Shown here: positions 1 to 8,400 of the stretch, one piece after another | Layout of the letters: each line of letters starts with the position of its first letter | Position numbering within the stretch: position 1 is the first letter of the stretch | Assembly: GCA_031260485.1 (NCBI GenBank) | Contig: JAIRJU010000237.1 | Coordinates: forward strand, 1-43,645 | DNA length: 43,645 nt | Source: Pseudomonadales bacterium | GTDB taxonomy: Bacteria > Pseudomonadota > Gammaproteobacteria > Pseudomonadales > Pseudohongiellaceae | Direction of reading: 5' to 3' | The notes under the pieces: model-generated | The model's input: only the letters and a program-made list of their open reading frames with translations | Told to the model about the DNA's origin: nothing | The model's database searches: none | Position numbers and translations under genes: made by a program

Positions 1-95
1 GCCAGTTCGCCCGCAATCGGCTGAAGTCCATGCAGCGGCGCGCCCCGTTGGCCGCCGCTTTCTGGAAACAGGCTGATCTTGCTTTTTGATGTCAT
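1..95 (-). CDS. Partial ORF of unknown function, runs off left edge
   Basis: An open frame starts with ATG at 95 and continues without a stop to the window edge (31 complete codons, beginning MTSKSKISLFPESGG). It begins 4 bases after the stop of the short ORF at 100-246, which itself follows proS by 7 bases, so all three could share one transcript. There is no clear Shine-Dalgarno, and I do not recognise a family from so short a piece. The close packing is the main reason to think it real. The rest of the gene lies outside the window. Confidence 0.4.
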   Translation of the reverse strand, partial: MTSKSKISLFPESGGQRGAPLHGLQPIAGEL

Positions 96-99
96 GTAT

Positions 100-246
100 T
101 TATACGGGACTCAATAGGAAGGCTTGAGCGACCTCAATCGCCGTTGCCGGAGTATGCTCGGATCTTAGCCACCAAGCTGCAAGAGCGAGCAAGGACGCAG
201 TGACAGCCAATGCTGCATGAATTGTTTTTTTGGAATACAGGCTCAT
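100..246 (-). CDS. Small hypothetical exported or membrane peptide (48 aa) downstream of proS
   Basis: This ORF is too short for the supplied track. It begins with ATG at 246, 7 bases after the proS stop, and ends with TAA at 100-102. The translation has a basic start (MSLYSKKT), then a hydrophobic stretch at about residues 10-27 rich in Ala and Leu and ending in a Trp pair, then a short polar tail. That is the shape of a signal peptide or single-pass membrane peptide. There is no lipobox Cys. The ribosome-binding site is weak, so translation may depend on coupling to proS. It could also be the remnant of a longer exported protein. Function unknown. Confidence 0.4.
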   Translation of the reverse strand: MSLYSKKTIHAALAVTASLLALAAWWLRSEHTPATAIEVAQAFLLSPV

Positions 247-253
247 GCTCAAA

Positions 254-1981
254 TTAGCCTAGCTTACGCTTGAGCATGGCCACCACCTCCATGAGCGGTA
301 CCTGTTCGGCGCTTTCGCTCTGGCGGTGTTTGTATTCGATCTGCTCATGTTCGAGGCCGCGATCAGAGACAACCAGCCGGTGCGGAATCCCGATCAATTC
401 CATGTCGGCAAACTTTACACCGGGGCTGGTTTTTTTATCGCGGTCATCGAGCAGCACCTCGATGCCGGCGGCGCTGAGTTCGGCGTAGAGCGCTTCGGCC
501 ACTTCCAGCACACGCGGGGTTTTGTGGGCATTGAGCGGAATCAGCGCCACCTGATACGGCGCCAATTGCTGCGGCCAGATGATGCCGTTGCCGTCATGGC
601 ACTGCTCGATACAGGCCGCCACGATACGGCTCACGCCGATGCCGTAGCAACCCATTTCCACGATGCTGCTGCGGCCATTCTCATCCAGCACGCTGACATT
701 CATCGCCTTGCTGTACTTGGTGCCGAGTTGAAAGATGTGGCCAACTTCGATGCCGCGCTTGATGGCGAGTGTGCCTTGGCCATCGGGGCTTTGATCACCT
801 TCCACCACGTTGCGCAAATCCTCGACGCGCGTGAGAGCGCAATCGCGTTCCCAGTTGACGCCGCACAGATGATAGCCATCTTCATTGGCGCCGCACACGA
901 AGTCCACGAGTTGCGCGGCATCCCGATCGACGATCACCGGGCAGGGCAGGCCGACCGGCCCGAGCGAGCCAGGGTGACAGCCAAGCTGCGCGGCGATTTC
1001 CGCCTCAGAGGCGAACACTAACGGCGAATGCACACCGTTGAGTTTGGCGCTCTTGATTTCGTTGAGCTGGTGATCGCCGCGCAGGATCAGCGCCACCAGC
1101 GTGGTGTTGCCGTTTTCATCGGCATCGCCGTGTACCAGCAAAGTCTTCAGCAGCGCGCTTTCGGGCACTTGCAGCAGCGCCGCCACGTCTGCGATGGTCT
1201 TGCTGTCGGGCGTGGCGATCTTGCTGAGCGCCTGGGTTGGGGCAGCGCGCGTGCCAGTGGGCGCGAGCGCGCTGGCCATTTCCAGATTGGCGGCGTAGCT
1301 GCCGGATTGGTTGAACGCGATCAGGTCTTCGCCGGATTCTGCCAATACATGGAATTCGTGCGAGCTGTTGCCGCCGATGTTGCCGGAATCCGCTTGCACC
1401 GCGCGGAATTCGAAACCCAGACGGGTGAAGATGCGCGTATAGGTGGCGTGCATTAGCGCGTAGGTTTGCCGCAGCGATGCTTGATCGAGATGGAAAGAGT
1501 AGGCGTCCTTCATGGTGAATTCACGCGCGCGCATCACGCCGAAACGCGGGCGGCGCTCGTCACGGAACTTGGTCTGGATCTGGTACAGGTTGATTGGCAA
1601 TTGCTTGTAGCTGTTGATCTCGTTGCGCACCAGGTCGGCGATTACTTCCTCGTGCGTGGGGCCGAGGCAGAAGTCGCGGGTATGGCGGTCCTTGAAACGC
1701 TGTAGCTCATCGCCCATCACCTCCCAGCGGCCCGATTCGAGCCATAGCTCCGCTGGCTGCACCACTGGCATCAGCACTTCCAGCGCGCCAGAAGCATTCA
1801 TTTCCTCGCGCACGATGTTGCTGACTTTCTGCAGCACGCGCAGCCCCAAAGGCAGCCAGGTATAAAGGCCAGACGCCAGCTTGCGGATCAAACCGGCCTT
1901 GATCATCAGTTGATGGCTGATGACAACGGCGTCGGCGGGAGTTTCCCGGGTGGTGGCCAGAAGGTAGTGAGAGGTACGCAT
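254..1981 (-). CDS. proS: Prolyl-tRNA synthetase
   Basis: ProRS charges tRNA-Pro with proline in the cytoplasm. At 575 residues it matches the long bacterial type (about 570). The class II core is visible: GPTHEE near residue 108, motif 2 ([12 protein letters not shown]) near 137-148, and motif 3 (GCYGIGVSR) in the C-terminal third. Between motifs 2 and 3 lies the roughly 180-residue YbaK-like editing insertion that removes mischarged alanine, followed by the C-terminal anticodon-binding domain. I chose ATG at 1981 because family similarity starts at MRTSHYLL; the ORF track extends 21 residues upstream into leader that overlaps the HU terminator region. Two short ORFs follow within a few bases. 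Confidence 0.97.
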   Translation of the reverse strand: MRTSHYLLATTRETPADAVVISHQLMIKAGLIRKLASGLYTWLPLGLRVLQKVSNIVREEMNASGALEVLMPVVQPAELWLESGRWEVMGDELQRFKDRHTRDFCLGPTHEEVIADLVRNEINSYKQLPINLYQIQTKFRDERRPRFGVMRAREFTMKDAYSFHLDQASLRQTYALMHATYTRIFTRLGFEFRAVQADSGNIGGNSSHEFHVLAESGEDLIAFNQSGSYAANLEMASALAPTGTRAAPTQALSKIATPDSKTIADVAALLQVPESALLKTLLVHGDADENGNTTLVALILRGDHQLNEIKSAKLNGVHSPLVFASEAEIAAQLGCHPGSLGPVGLPCPVIVDRDAAQLVDFVCGANEDGYHLCGVNWERDCALTRVEDLRNVVEGDQSPDGQGTLAIKRGIEVGHIFQLGTKYSKAMNVSVLDENGRSSIVEMGCYGIGVSRIVAACIEQCHDGNGIIWPQQLAPYQVALIPLNAHKTPRVLEVAEALYAELSAAGIEVLLDDRDKKTSPGVKFADMELIGIPHRLVVSDRGLEHEQIEYKHRQSESAEQVPLMEVVAMLKRKLG

Positions 1982-2042
1982 GGTGGAACCCTGTGCTGGT
2001 GATCGGTGGTGATGAGCGCGAAACGCTGGATTTTTCGGGACC

Positions 2043-2070
2043 AAAAGAAAAGCAGCCCGGGGGCTGCTCT
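2043..2070 (-). terminator. Rho-independent terminator of the HU-family gene
   Basis: Read on the minus strand, an 8-bp perfect stem (AGCAGCCC / GGGCTGCT) with a 2-base loop is followed by TTTCTTTT. It lies about 50 bp beyond the stop of the HU-family gene and before proS, so it should separate the two transcripts. Confidence 0.8.
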
Positions 2071-2119
2071 TCTGTGGCTTGGCGTAGACCGGAGCGGGCT
2101 CGCCACGCCCGCGCGAGAC

Positions 2120-2488
2120 TTACAGTTCCGCGAAGGATTTCAGTTTTTTCAGCGGCAGCACTTTGACACGGATGGACGCGGGCTTCTTCGGGATGTCCAT
2201 CAACTCGCCGGGCTTGAACGGGTTGGGCACCCCTTTGCGCGCAGGGCGCGCATCGCGCTTGATGGCTTTGATCTTCAACAGGCCCGGCAGCGTGAATTCG
2301 CCAGCGCCGCGCTTCTTCAAATGGCGTTCGACGATATCGCTCAGACTATCGAGTACCTCGCCCACCTGCTTCTTGGAAAGGCCGGTGCTTTCAGCGATGT
2401 CGTTGAGGAGTGCGGTTTTGGTGTACTTCTCCTGGATTGCGGAAGTCTTCTTGGCAGTTGCCTGCTTGGACGATTTTTTACCAGCCAT
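2120..2488 (-). CDS. HU/IHF-family DNA-binding protein with Lys-rich N-terminus
   Basis: A 122-residue nucleoid-type protein. The HU fold is recognisable from about residue 24: a helical dimerisation part (TALLNDIAESTGLSKKQVGE), then GEFTLPGLLKI, then the DNA-binding arm. Two things differ from ordinary HU (about 90 residues). There is an extra Lys/Ser/Thr-rich tail of about 22 residues at the N-terminus, and the usual arm motif (R-x-G-R-N-P-x-T-G) is replaced by a VPNPFKPGE version. It should bind and bend DNA as a dimer. It has its own terminator and probably its own promoter in the long gap upstream. Family assignment is sure; its specific role is not. Confidence 0.9.
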   Translation of the reverse strand: MAGKKSSKQATAKKTSAIQEKYTKTALLNDIAESTGLSKKQVGEVLDSLSDIVERHLKKRGAGEFTLPGLLKIKAIKRDARPARKGVPNPFKPGELMDIPKKPASIRVKVLPLKKLKSFAEL

Positions 2489-2857
2489 ACATGGTTCTCT
2501 TTTGCAGTGAGGTGAGTTACAGCCTAGTCATTCAGGCCCATTCCCATTCAGTTACAGCTCGTTGGCAAACTTCAAACCCAAGCCCGGTGCAAGGCGATGC
2601 AGCGTTGGGAGAGGAGTTTTCCTTCAGAGATTACAGGGGTTTTACAACAGGCCCTGTGATTAGCCGCCCTGAGTAGTGGCGTATTTATATAGGAATCGCC
2701 ATTACCCCACAAGCTCCCGCATGAAAGTTTTTGCGGGTTTTCACGCAGGAAACTGAGTTTGCTCAAGTCGTGCCCGCTGGCGTTTTTACGGGAGATTTCG
2801 CGGTTATGCCATGGTGCGCGCAGCCGCTTCGTGCTAGGCCATGGCCCACGCTACGCT
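2489..2857. other. Gene-free stretch between HU gene and fmdB promoter
   Basis: I see no convincing gene here. The short ORFs in the track lack ribosome-binding sites and family features. The 5' regions of two divergent genes must lie here. AGTTACAGC occurs twice about 30 bp apart near 2515-2555, just upstream of the HU gene, and could be a paired regulatory site, but this is weak. Confidence 0.4.
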
Positions 2858-2888
2858 TGTGTGAGCGGATAGCGAAATAGGCTACAAT
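2858..2888 (+). promoter_or_regulatory. Probable sigma-70 promoter for fmdB-aspS
   Basis: A near-consensus -10 hexamer TACAAT lies at 2883-2888, preceded by GGC. No good -35 exists at 17 bp; TTGTGT at about 20 bp upstream is the closest. Initiation near 2895 would give a leader of about 50 nt to the fmdB ATG. Confidence 0.55.
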
Positions 2889-2946
2889 GCCGCGCTTTGC
2901 AAACGGCCCATGGACTGCGCTGTGGACGGAATCGGGTGAGTGGCTC

Positions 2947-3351
2947 ATGCCTATTTACGAATACAAATGTGAATCTTGTTTGGCGGTGCTGGAGAAGCTC
3001 CAGAAGATCAGCGACGCGCCGCTGCGCGATTGCCCCGAGTGCGGCAAGGAGACGCTGGTGAAGCTGGTGTCTGCGCCGAGCTTTCGTCTCAAAGGCTCTG
3101 GCTGGTACGAGACCGATTTCAAAACCGGCAAGAAGAAAAACGGCGTAGGCACCGATGGCGACGGCGCCGCGAAAAGCGGCGCTGATGAAGCCGCCAACAC
3201 CAAGAACAGCGAGTCCAAAAACAATGAGACCAAGAACAGCGAGGCCGCCAGTAGCAAAAGCGGGGAGAGTGCCCCCGCGCCGAGCAGCAGCAAAACCAGT
3301 AGTGGCAACGACAGCAAGGCCAGTACGCCCACTCGCACGGGCAGCGATTGA
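2947..3351 (+). CDS. FmdB-type zinc-ribbon protein
   Basis: A small (134 aa) protein whose first 60 residues form the FmdB/putative regulatory zinc ribbon: MPIYEYKC, then C-x2-C pairs (CESC at about 8-11 and CPEC near 31-34), then the conserved SAPSFRLKGSGWYETDFK block. The rest is a low-complexity Ser/Lys/Asn/Glu tail, probably disordered. The start at 2947 is set by the invariant MPIYEY and a GGGTGAG ribosome-binding site. The family often sits just upstream of aspS in gammaproteobacteria, as here, but its molecular function is not established. The tail contains a 15-bp tandem repeat listed separately. Confidence 0.9.
   Translation: MPIYEYKCESCLAVLEKLQKISDAPLRDCPECGKETLVKLVSAPSFRLKGSGWYETDFKTGKKKNGVGTDGDGAAKSGADEAANTKNSESKNNETKNSEAASSKSGESAPAPSSSKTSSGNDSKASTPTRTGSD
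3199..3243 (+). repeat. 15-bp tandem repeat x3 in fmdB tail
   Basis: Three in-frame 15-bp units (accaagaacagcgag, tccaaaaacaatgag, accaagaacagcgag) encode TKNSE-SKNNE-TKNSE in the disordered tail. This is one of the family of locus-specific short tandem repeats in the window. Confidence 0.85.
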
Positions 3352-3397
3352 TTGAAAACATCTCGCGCCACAGTGGCGCAGCAGCAACACCTAACTA

Positions 3398-3442
3398 TCT
3401 GCACGAATAGTATCTACACGAATAATACCCACACGAACCAGG
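3398..3442 (+). repeat. 15-bp tandem repeat x3 in aspS leader
   Basis: Three diverged 15-bp units with core CACGAA (tctgcacgaatagta, tctacacgaataata, cccacacgaaccagg) fill the spacer before aspS. The last unit supplies the AGG of the aspS ribosome-binding site, 9 bases before the ATG. Confidence 0.85.
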
Positions 3443-3450
3443 AAATCCCT

Positions 3451-5241
3451 ATGCGTACTCACTACTGTGGCCAGCTCACTCTCAGCCACGTCGATCAGAT
3501 CGTCACTCTCTGCGGCTGGGTACACCGCCGCCGCGATCATGGCGGCGTGATCTTCCTCGACCTGCGCGATCGCGATGGCCTCGCCCAGATTGTCGTGGAT
3601 CCTGATACCGCGGCGGCCTTTGCGCGCGCCGAGCAGGTGCGCAGCGAATACGTGCTGAAAATCCAGGGCAAGGTGCGCGCGCGCCCAGGCGGCACCGAGA
3701 ACAAGGAACTGGCATCGGGCGCCATCGAAGTGCTGTGCAAGGAACTCGAGATTCTCAACGTGGCGGAAACACCGCCGTTCCAATTGGATGAACATGCCAA
3801 CGTCAGCGAAGAAGTACGCCTGCGCTATCGTTTCGTGGACCTGCGCCGCCCCGACATGCAAAAGCGTATGCGTCTGCGCTCGGCAGTGACCAACACGGTG
3901 CGCAATTTTCTCGACAGCAACGGCTTTCTCGACATCGAAACGCCCATCCTCACCCGCGCCACGCCTGAAGGCGCGCGCGACTACCTGGTGCCGAGCCGCA
4001 CGCATCCTGGCAAGTTCTTCGCCTTGCCGCAGTCGCCGCAGTTGTTCAAGCAATTGTTGATGGTGGCCGGTTTGGACCGTTACTACCAGATTGCCAAGTG
4101 CTTCCGCGATGAAGACCTGCGCGCCGATCGCCAACCCGAGTTCACGCAGATCGACATCGAAACCTCCTTCATGACCGAAGACGACATCATGGCGCTCACC
4201 GAGCGCATGATCCGCGAACTGTTCCAAAAACACCTGGGCATCGACTTGCCAACGTTTCCGCGGATGCAGTACTGGGAAGCGATGCGCCGTTTCGGCATCG
4301 ACCGCCCCGACATGCGCATTCCGATGGAATTCACCGACATCGCCGATTTGATGAAAGATGTGGAATTCAAGGTTTTCCACGCACCGGCCAATGATCCCGG
4401 TAGCCGCGTAGTGGCACTCAAAGTGCCCGGCGGCGGCGACATTCCGCGTAAGAAGATCGATGATTACACGGCATTTGTCGCGCAATACGGCGCCAAGGGT
4501 CTGGCCTGGATCAAGGTCAATGATCTGGGCGCGGGGCTCGATGGCCTGCAATCGCCCATCATCAAGTTCATGCCCGAAGCCGTGGTAAACGCCGTGCTTG
4601 AACGTACCGCGGCCAAAACCGGCGATCTGATTTTCTTCGGCGCCGACAAGACCAAAGTGGTGAACGAAGCCATCGGCGCGCTGCGCATCCGCGTTGGCCT
4701 CGATCTCAAGCTGCTGACCTGTGAATGGGCGCCGCTGTGGGTGGTGGATTTCCCGATGTTTGAAGAAGACAAGGAAGGCGGTGTGGCGGCGGTGCATCAT
4801 CCGTTCACCGCGCCGAAATGCTCGCCCGAGGAATTGGCAGCCAAGCCACTGAGCGCCTTGGCGCGCGCTTACGACATGGTGCTCAATGGCACCGAGCTTG
4901 GCGGCGGTTCGATTCGTATCAACCGCGCCGACATGCAGCGGACAGTATTCGGCCTCTTGGGTATCGGCGAGGCGGAGGCGGAAGAAAAGTTCGGCTTCTT
5001 GCTCAACGCGCTCAAGTATGGCGCGCCGCCGCACGGCGGGCTGGCCTTTGGTTTGGACCGATTGGTCATGATGATGACAGGATCGCAGTCGATCCGCGAT
5101 GTGATCGCGTTTCCGAAAACGCAATCGGCCAGTTGCCCGCTCACCGATGCGCCCGGTGCGGTGCCGCCCAAGCAATTGCGCGAACTCAACATCCGTCTGC
5201 GCGAGCAAGCGGTGGAAGGCGCGCAGGGTTCTGTGTCCTGA
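3451..5241 (+). CDS. aspS: Aspartyl-tRNA synthetase, probably non-discriminating
   Basis: A 596-residue bacterial-type AspRS: N-terminal OB-fold anticodon-binding domain (about 1-110), class II core with motif 2 ([16 protein letters not shown]), a GAD insertion, and motif 3 ([13 protein letters not shown]). The anticodon domain reads HRRRDHGG, so His30 occupies the position that is Leu30 in E. coli and His31 in Pseudomonas aeruginosa; the nearby PGG also matches the P. aeruginosa Gly. Those residues mark non-discriminating enzymes, which also make Asp-tRNA-Asn for GatCAB amidation. I chose ATG 3451 (AGG upstream, conserved MRT-YCGQL); the longer track ORF begins with a TTG in the repeat-bearing leader. 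Its stop overlaps the ruvC start by one base (TGATG). yebC, often located here, is absent. Confidence 0.97.
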   Translation: MRTHYCGQLTLSHVDQIVTLCGWVHRRRDHGGVIFLDLRDRDGLAQIVVDPDTAAAFARAEQVRSEYVLKIQGKVRARPGGTENKELASGAIEVLCKELEILNVAETPPFQLDEHANVSEEVRLRYRFVDLRRPDMQKRMRLRSAVTNTVRNFLDSNGFLDIETPILTRATPEGARDYLVPSRTHPGKFFALPQSPQLFKQLLMVAGLDRYYQIAKCFRDEDLRADRQPEFTQIDIETSFMTEDDIMALTERMIRELFQKHLGIDLPTFPRMQYWEAMRRFGIDRPDMRIPMEFTDIADLMKDVEFKVFHAPANDPGSRVVALKVPGGGDIPRKKIDDYTAFVAQYGAKGLAWIKVNDLGAGLDGLQSPIIKFMPEAVVNAVLERTAAKTGDLIFFGADKTKVVNEAIGALRIRVGLDLKLLTCEWAPLWVVDFPMFEEDKEGGVAAVHHPFTAPKCSPEELAAKPLSALARAYDMVLNGTELGGGSIRINRADMQRTVFGLLGIGEAEAEEKFGFLLNALKYGAPPHGGLAFGLDRLVMMMTGSQSIRDVIAFPKTQSASCPLTDAPGAVPPKQLRELNIRLREQAVEGAQGSVS

Positions 5242-5762
5242 TGTCGCTCGTGCTCGGCATCGATCCCGGCTCGCGCAAGTGCGGTTATGGCTTTGTCAAC
5301 GCGGTGGGCAGCAAGCTCGAGTACGTGGCGAGCGGGGTGATTCGGGTCGAGCATCTGGAATTTCCGCAGCGTCTGCAAACGATCTACGCCACGCTCAGTG
5401 GCTTGATCGAGCAATACGCACCGGAGGAGGCAGCGATCGAGGAAGTATTCGTGGGCAAGAGCAGCAGTTCCGCGCTCAAGCTGGGGCAGGCGCGCGGCGC
5501 TGCCATGGTGGCTTGCACCAGTCATCGCCTCGCGGTCTTTGAATACGCCACGCGCAAGGTCAAATTGGCGGTGGTGGGCACGGGCGCGGCGGCCAAACCG
5601 CAAATTCAACATATGATTAAGAATCTGCTCAAACTTACTGATTCTCCAGCAGAAGATGCCGCTGATGCACTTTCTGTGGCAGTGTGTCATGCTCACACCC
5701 GGCACAGCTTGATCCGTCTGGCTGGCGTGCGCGCCAGCCGGCGTGGCCGCTTGGTGCGTTGA
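5241..5762 (+). CDS. ruvC: Holliday junction resolvase RuvC
   Basis: RuvC cuts Holliday junctions symmetrically as a dimer, working with RuvAB in recombinational repair. The 173-residue product has the RNase H-like acidic tetrad: Asp8 in LGIDPGS, Glu67/68 in IEEVF, and Asp139 and Asp142 in PAEDAADAL. The ATG overlaps the aspS stop, so translation is probably coupled. A 57-bp gap holding a tandem repeat separates it from ruvA. Confidence 0.97.
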   Translation: MSLVLGIDPGSRKCGYGFVNAVGSKLEYVASGVIRVEHLEFPQRLQTIYATLSGLIEQYAPEEAAIEEVFVGKSSSSALKLGQARGAAMVACTSHRLAVFEYATRKVKLAVVGTGAAAKPQIQHMIKNLLKLTDSPAEDAADALSVAVCHAHTRHSLIRLAGVRASRRGRLVR

Positions 5763-5775
5763 CTGGTTTTCATGG

Positions 5776-5811
5776 CTTTGTCTCAGGTAAGAGCTTCGTC
5801 TCAGGTAAAAC
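5776..5811 (+). repeat. 18-bp tandem repeat x2 before ruvA
   Basis: Two 18-bp units (ctttgtctcaggtaagag, cttcgtctcaggtaaaac) fill most of the ruvC-ruvA gap. Both contain CAGGTAA, the same core found in the different 14-bp repeat before ruvB. Confidence 0.85.
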
Positions 5812-5818
5812 TTGCCGC

Positions 5819-6454
5819 ATGATCGGACGTCTACAAGGCATTCTGCTGTCGAAAGAAGAACAGGGCGTGGTGCTGGAAGCTGGCGGAGTGGGCTACGAAG
5901 TCGAAGTGCCGGCCTCGACGCTGCTGACCTTGCCGCCGCTTGGCATGAGCCTTGTGCTGCACACGCATCTGGTCATTCGTGAAGATGCGCATCATCTCTA
6001 CGGCTTTGCCGAGTTGCGCGAGCGTGAGATGTTCCGGCTGCTGCTCAAGGCCAATGGCATTGGGCCAAAATTGGCCTTGGGGTTGTTGTCTGCGCTCGAC
6101 AGCCAAGCGCTGGCGGCGGCGGTGTCGCGCGCCGACCTCAACACGCTGGTAAAACTGCCGGGCGTGGGCCGTAAAACCGCCGAGCGCCTGGTGCTCGATC
6201 TGCGCGACCGGCTCAAGGAATGGGAATTGCGTTACGGCGCGGTGCCTGTGGCGCCGCACGAAGCGCGCGCAGCGGGAGCGGAGGATCAGCAACAAGAAGC
6301 GGAAACCGCGCTGATCGGGCTGGGCTACAAGCCGCAAGAAGCCGCGCGCGCGGTGGTGTTGGCAGCGGCGCAGTTGCAGGAAGCGGGCAAGGTGCTTGCC
6401 ACTGCCGCTCTGGTGCGCCTTGCGCTCAGAGAGTTGGGCCGGGTGCATGTTTGA
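5819..6454 (+). CDS. ruvA: Holliday junction DNA helicase subunit RuvA
   Basis: RuvA binds the four-way junction as a tetramer and loads the RuvB motors. The 211-residue product has the N-terminal OB-fold (MIGRLQGILL...), the tandem helix-hairpin-helix region (LPGVGRKTAERLVLDLRDRL, about 118-137), an Ala/Glu-rich linker, and the C-terminal RuvB-interacting domain (ETALIGLGYKPQEAARAV). Start chosen at the family-conserved MIGRL. Confidence 0.97.
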   Translation: MIGRLQGILLSKEEQGVVLEAGGVGYEVEVPASTLLTLPPLGMSLVLHTHLVIREDAHHLYGFAELREREMFRLLLKANGIGPKLALGLLSALDSQALAAAVSRADLNTLVKLPGVGRKTAERLVLDLRDRLKEWELRYGAVPVAPHEARAAGAEDQQQEAETALIGLGYKPQEAARAVVLAAAQLQEAGKVLATAALVRLALRELGRVHV

Positions 6455-6467
6455 GCGGGTTGTGTAA

Positions 6468-6497
6468 CAGACTTCCAAGCACCAGACTTTCAAGGAC
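6468..6497 (+). repeat. 15-bp tandem repeat x2 in ruvA-ruvB spacer
   Basis: Two 15-bp units (cagacttccaagcac, cagactttcaaggac) lie shortly after the ruvA stop and directly before a second, different repeat array. Confidence 0.8.
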
Positions 6498-6502
6498 CCG
6501 AT

Positions 6503-6558
6503 GTTCAGGTAGACAAATTCAGGTAAATAGATTCAGGTAAATAAATTCAGGTAAACAA
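6503..6558 (+). repeat. 14-bp tandem repeat x4 carrying the ruvB ribosome-binding site
   Basis: Four head-to-tail 14-bp units based on attcaggtaaatag run straight into the ruvB ATG. Each carries AGGT, and in the last copy AGGT is 5 bases before the ATG and is the only plausible Shine-Dalgarno. The leader therefore holds four copies of a ribosome-binding-site-like motif. Confidence 0.9.
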
Positions 6559-7598
6559 TGCACGAAGAAGATCGCCTCATCAGTGCCTCGGGCAACGCCA
6601 CGGAAGCGGGTCAGGACCGCTCCATCCGTCCTGCGCGCCTGAGCGACTACATCGGGCAAGACACCGTGAAGGCGCAAATGCAGATCTTCATCGACGCCGC
6701 GCGCAACCGCGGCGAGGCGCTCGATCACATTTTGATCTTCGGTCCGCCAGGGCTGGGCAAGACCACCTTGTCGCACATCATCGCCAATGAAATGGGCGTG
6801 TCACTCAAGAGCACCTCGGGGCCGGTGCTGGAAAAGGCCGGCGATCTCGCCGCGATTCTCACCAACCTCGAACCAGGTGACGTGCTGTTCATCGACGAAA
6901 TCCACCGCATGAGCCCGGTGATCGAGGAAGTGTTGTATCCGGCGATGGAGGATTATCAGCTTGACCTGATGATCGGCGAAGGCCCGGCCGCGCGCTCCTT
7001 GAAGCTGGATTTGCCGCGTTTCACGCTGGTGGGCGCCACCACGCGCGCGGGCCTTTTGACCTCGCCTTTGCGCGATCGCTTCGGTATCACACAGCGGCTT
7101 GAGTTCTACACGGTGGAGCAATTGACGCGCATCGTCAGCCGCGCCGCGGTGATTCTGAAGACGCCTTGCGAAGACGCAGGCGCGCAGGAAATCGCCCGCC
7201 GCGCCCGCGGCACGCCGCGCATCGCCAATCGCCTTTTGCGCCGCGTGCGCGATTACTGCGAAGTGAAAGGCGAGGGCATCATCACTGGCACCATGGCGGC
7301 GCAGGCGCTCGACATGCTCAGTGTCGATCGCAACGGTTTCGATCATCTCGATAGGCGCTTGTTGTTGACCATCATTGAAAAGTTCGATGGCGGTCCAGTG
7401 GGCGCCGAAAGTCTGGCGGCGGCGCTTAGCGAAGAGCGCGGCACCATCGAAGACGTGCTGGAGCCGTATCTGATCCAGCAGGGTTTCATCCAGCGCACGC
7501 CGCGGGGTCGGGTGGTGACGCAGTTCGCGTATCGCCATTTCGGGCTGCCCACCGGCACGCGCGGCGATGAGCGCGATAAGGTGTTCACACTGAATTAA
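6558..7598 (+). CDS. ruvB: Holliday junction branch migration ATPase RuvB
   Basis: RuvB is the AAA+ hexameric motor that drives branch migration with RuvA. The 346-residue product shows Walker A ([10 protein letters not shown], about 61-70), Walker B ([10 protein letters not shown]), the sensor/arginine-finger region ([19 protein letters not shown]) and the C-terminal winged helix ([21 protein letters not shown]). It completes a ruvCAB cluster in the gammaproteobacterial order. ybgC, which often sits between ruvB and tolQ, is missing; a 62-bp gap leads directly to tolQ. Confidence 0.97.
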   Translation: MHEEDRLISASGNATEAGQDRSIRPARLSDYIGQDTVKAQMQIFIDAARNRGEALDHILIFGPPGLGKTTLSHIIANEMGVSLKSTSGPVLEKAGDLAAILTNLEPGDVLFIDEIHRMSPVIEEVLYPAMEDYQLDLMIGEGPAARSLKLDLPRFTLVGATTRAGLLTSPLRDRFGITQRLEFYTVEQLTRIVSRAAVILKTPCEDAGAQEIARRARGTPRIANRLLRRVRDYCEVKGEGIITGTMAAQALDMLSVDRNGFDHLDRRLLLTIIEKFDGGPVGAESLAAALSEERGTIEDVLEPYLIQQGFIQRTPRGRVVTQFAYRHFGLPTGTRGDERDKVFTLN

Positions 7599-7660
7599 TG
7601 TTTCGCGGTCATAATCAACGGTTTGCCAAAATTCTTTACTCGTAATACTCAGGGGCTTGC

Positions 7661-8350
7661 ATGAACGAAATGAATATCTGGAGTCTGATCGTGGGCGCCA
7701 CGCTGGTGGTGAAACTGGTCATGCTGGGGCTCTTGTCGTTGTCGGTGGTGTCGTGGGTAGTCATCGTCCAGAAAGGGCTGGTGATCAAAGACGCCGAACT
7801 GGAAGTGGGCGGTTTTGAAAAACGCTTCTGGTCCGGCATGGATCTGAGCCAACTGTTCCGCGACGGCGCCAATCGCCAGAAGAGCAGCGCTGCGCTCGGC
7901 ATGGAGAACCTGTTCCGCAGCGGCTTCAAGGAATTCACGCGCCTGCGCCAGCAGCAGGGCATTGATTCGGATGCGGTGATGGAAGGCTCGCAGCGCGCCA
8001 TGCGCGTGGCGATGGCCAAGGAAGAAAAGGCACTGGAGAAACACCTGGCGCTCTTGGCCACGGTGGCGTCGGTATCGCCGTACATCGGTTTGTTCGGTAC
8101 CGTGTGGGGCATCATGAGTGCCTTCATTGGCCTGGCCAATCAAAACCAGGCCACACTCGCCGTGGTAGCACAGCCGATCGCCGAGGCGCTGATCGCCACC
8201 GCCATGGGCTTGTTCGCCGCGATTCCCGCGGTATTGGCGTATAACCACTATGCGGCGAAGGTGGAGTCCATTTCACACAGTTACTACACTTTCGTCGATG
8301 AATTCACCAGCATCCTGCACCGTCAGGCTTACAGTAAGCGCGCCGCGTAA
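7661..8350 (+). CDS. tolQ: Tol-Pal system proton channel subunit TolQ
   Basis: TolQ (229 aa) forms the inner-membrane proton channel with TolR that energises TolA during outer-membrane constriction. Three membrane segments are visible: one near the N-terminus (about 8-33), and two later ones around LLATVASVSPYIGLFGTVWGIM and AEALIATAMGLFAAIPAVLAY, with the conserved ExbB/MotA-type loop between. AGGGG lies 7 bases before the ATG. The tail runs into a short tandem repeat that crosses the stop codon. Confidence 0.96.
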   Translation: MNEMNIWSLIVGATLVVKLVMLGLLSLSVVSWVVIVQKGLVIKDAELEVGGFEKRFWSGMDLSQLFRDGANRQKSSAALGMENLFRSGFKEFTRLRQQQGIDSDAVMEGSQRAMRVAMAKEEKALEKHLALLATVASVSPYIGLFGTVWGIMSAFIGLANQNQATLAVVAQPIAEALIATAMGLFAAIPAVLAYNHYAAKVESISHSYYTFVDEFTSILHRQAYSKRAA

Positions 8351-8375
8351 AGCCGCGCATAAAGTGTCGCGTAAA
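8339..8375 (+). repeat. 12-13 bp imperfect tandem repeat x3 across the tolQ stop
   Basis: Three imperfect units (gcgccgcgtaaa, gccgcgcataaa, gtgtcgcgtaaaa) start inside the last tolQ codons, include its TAA stop, and extend into the tolQ-tolR gap. Confidence 0.55.
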
Positions 8376-8400
8376 AGTAGAGGAGCACAGGAGCAGTCCC

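Noticed and set aside
2859-2873. lac-operator-like string TTGTGTGAGCGGATA
   Set aside because: Only a half-site resemblance in the promoter region, no second half and no LacI-type gene nearby; treated as chance.
3391-5208. 605-aa minus-strand ORF opposite aspS
   Set aside because: It is the antisense shadow of aspS in a GC-rich gene; composition is His/Arg/Ala-rich with no motif, and the plus strand is an unmistakable AspRS.
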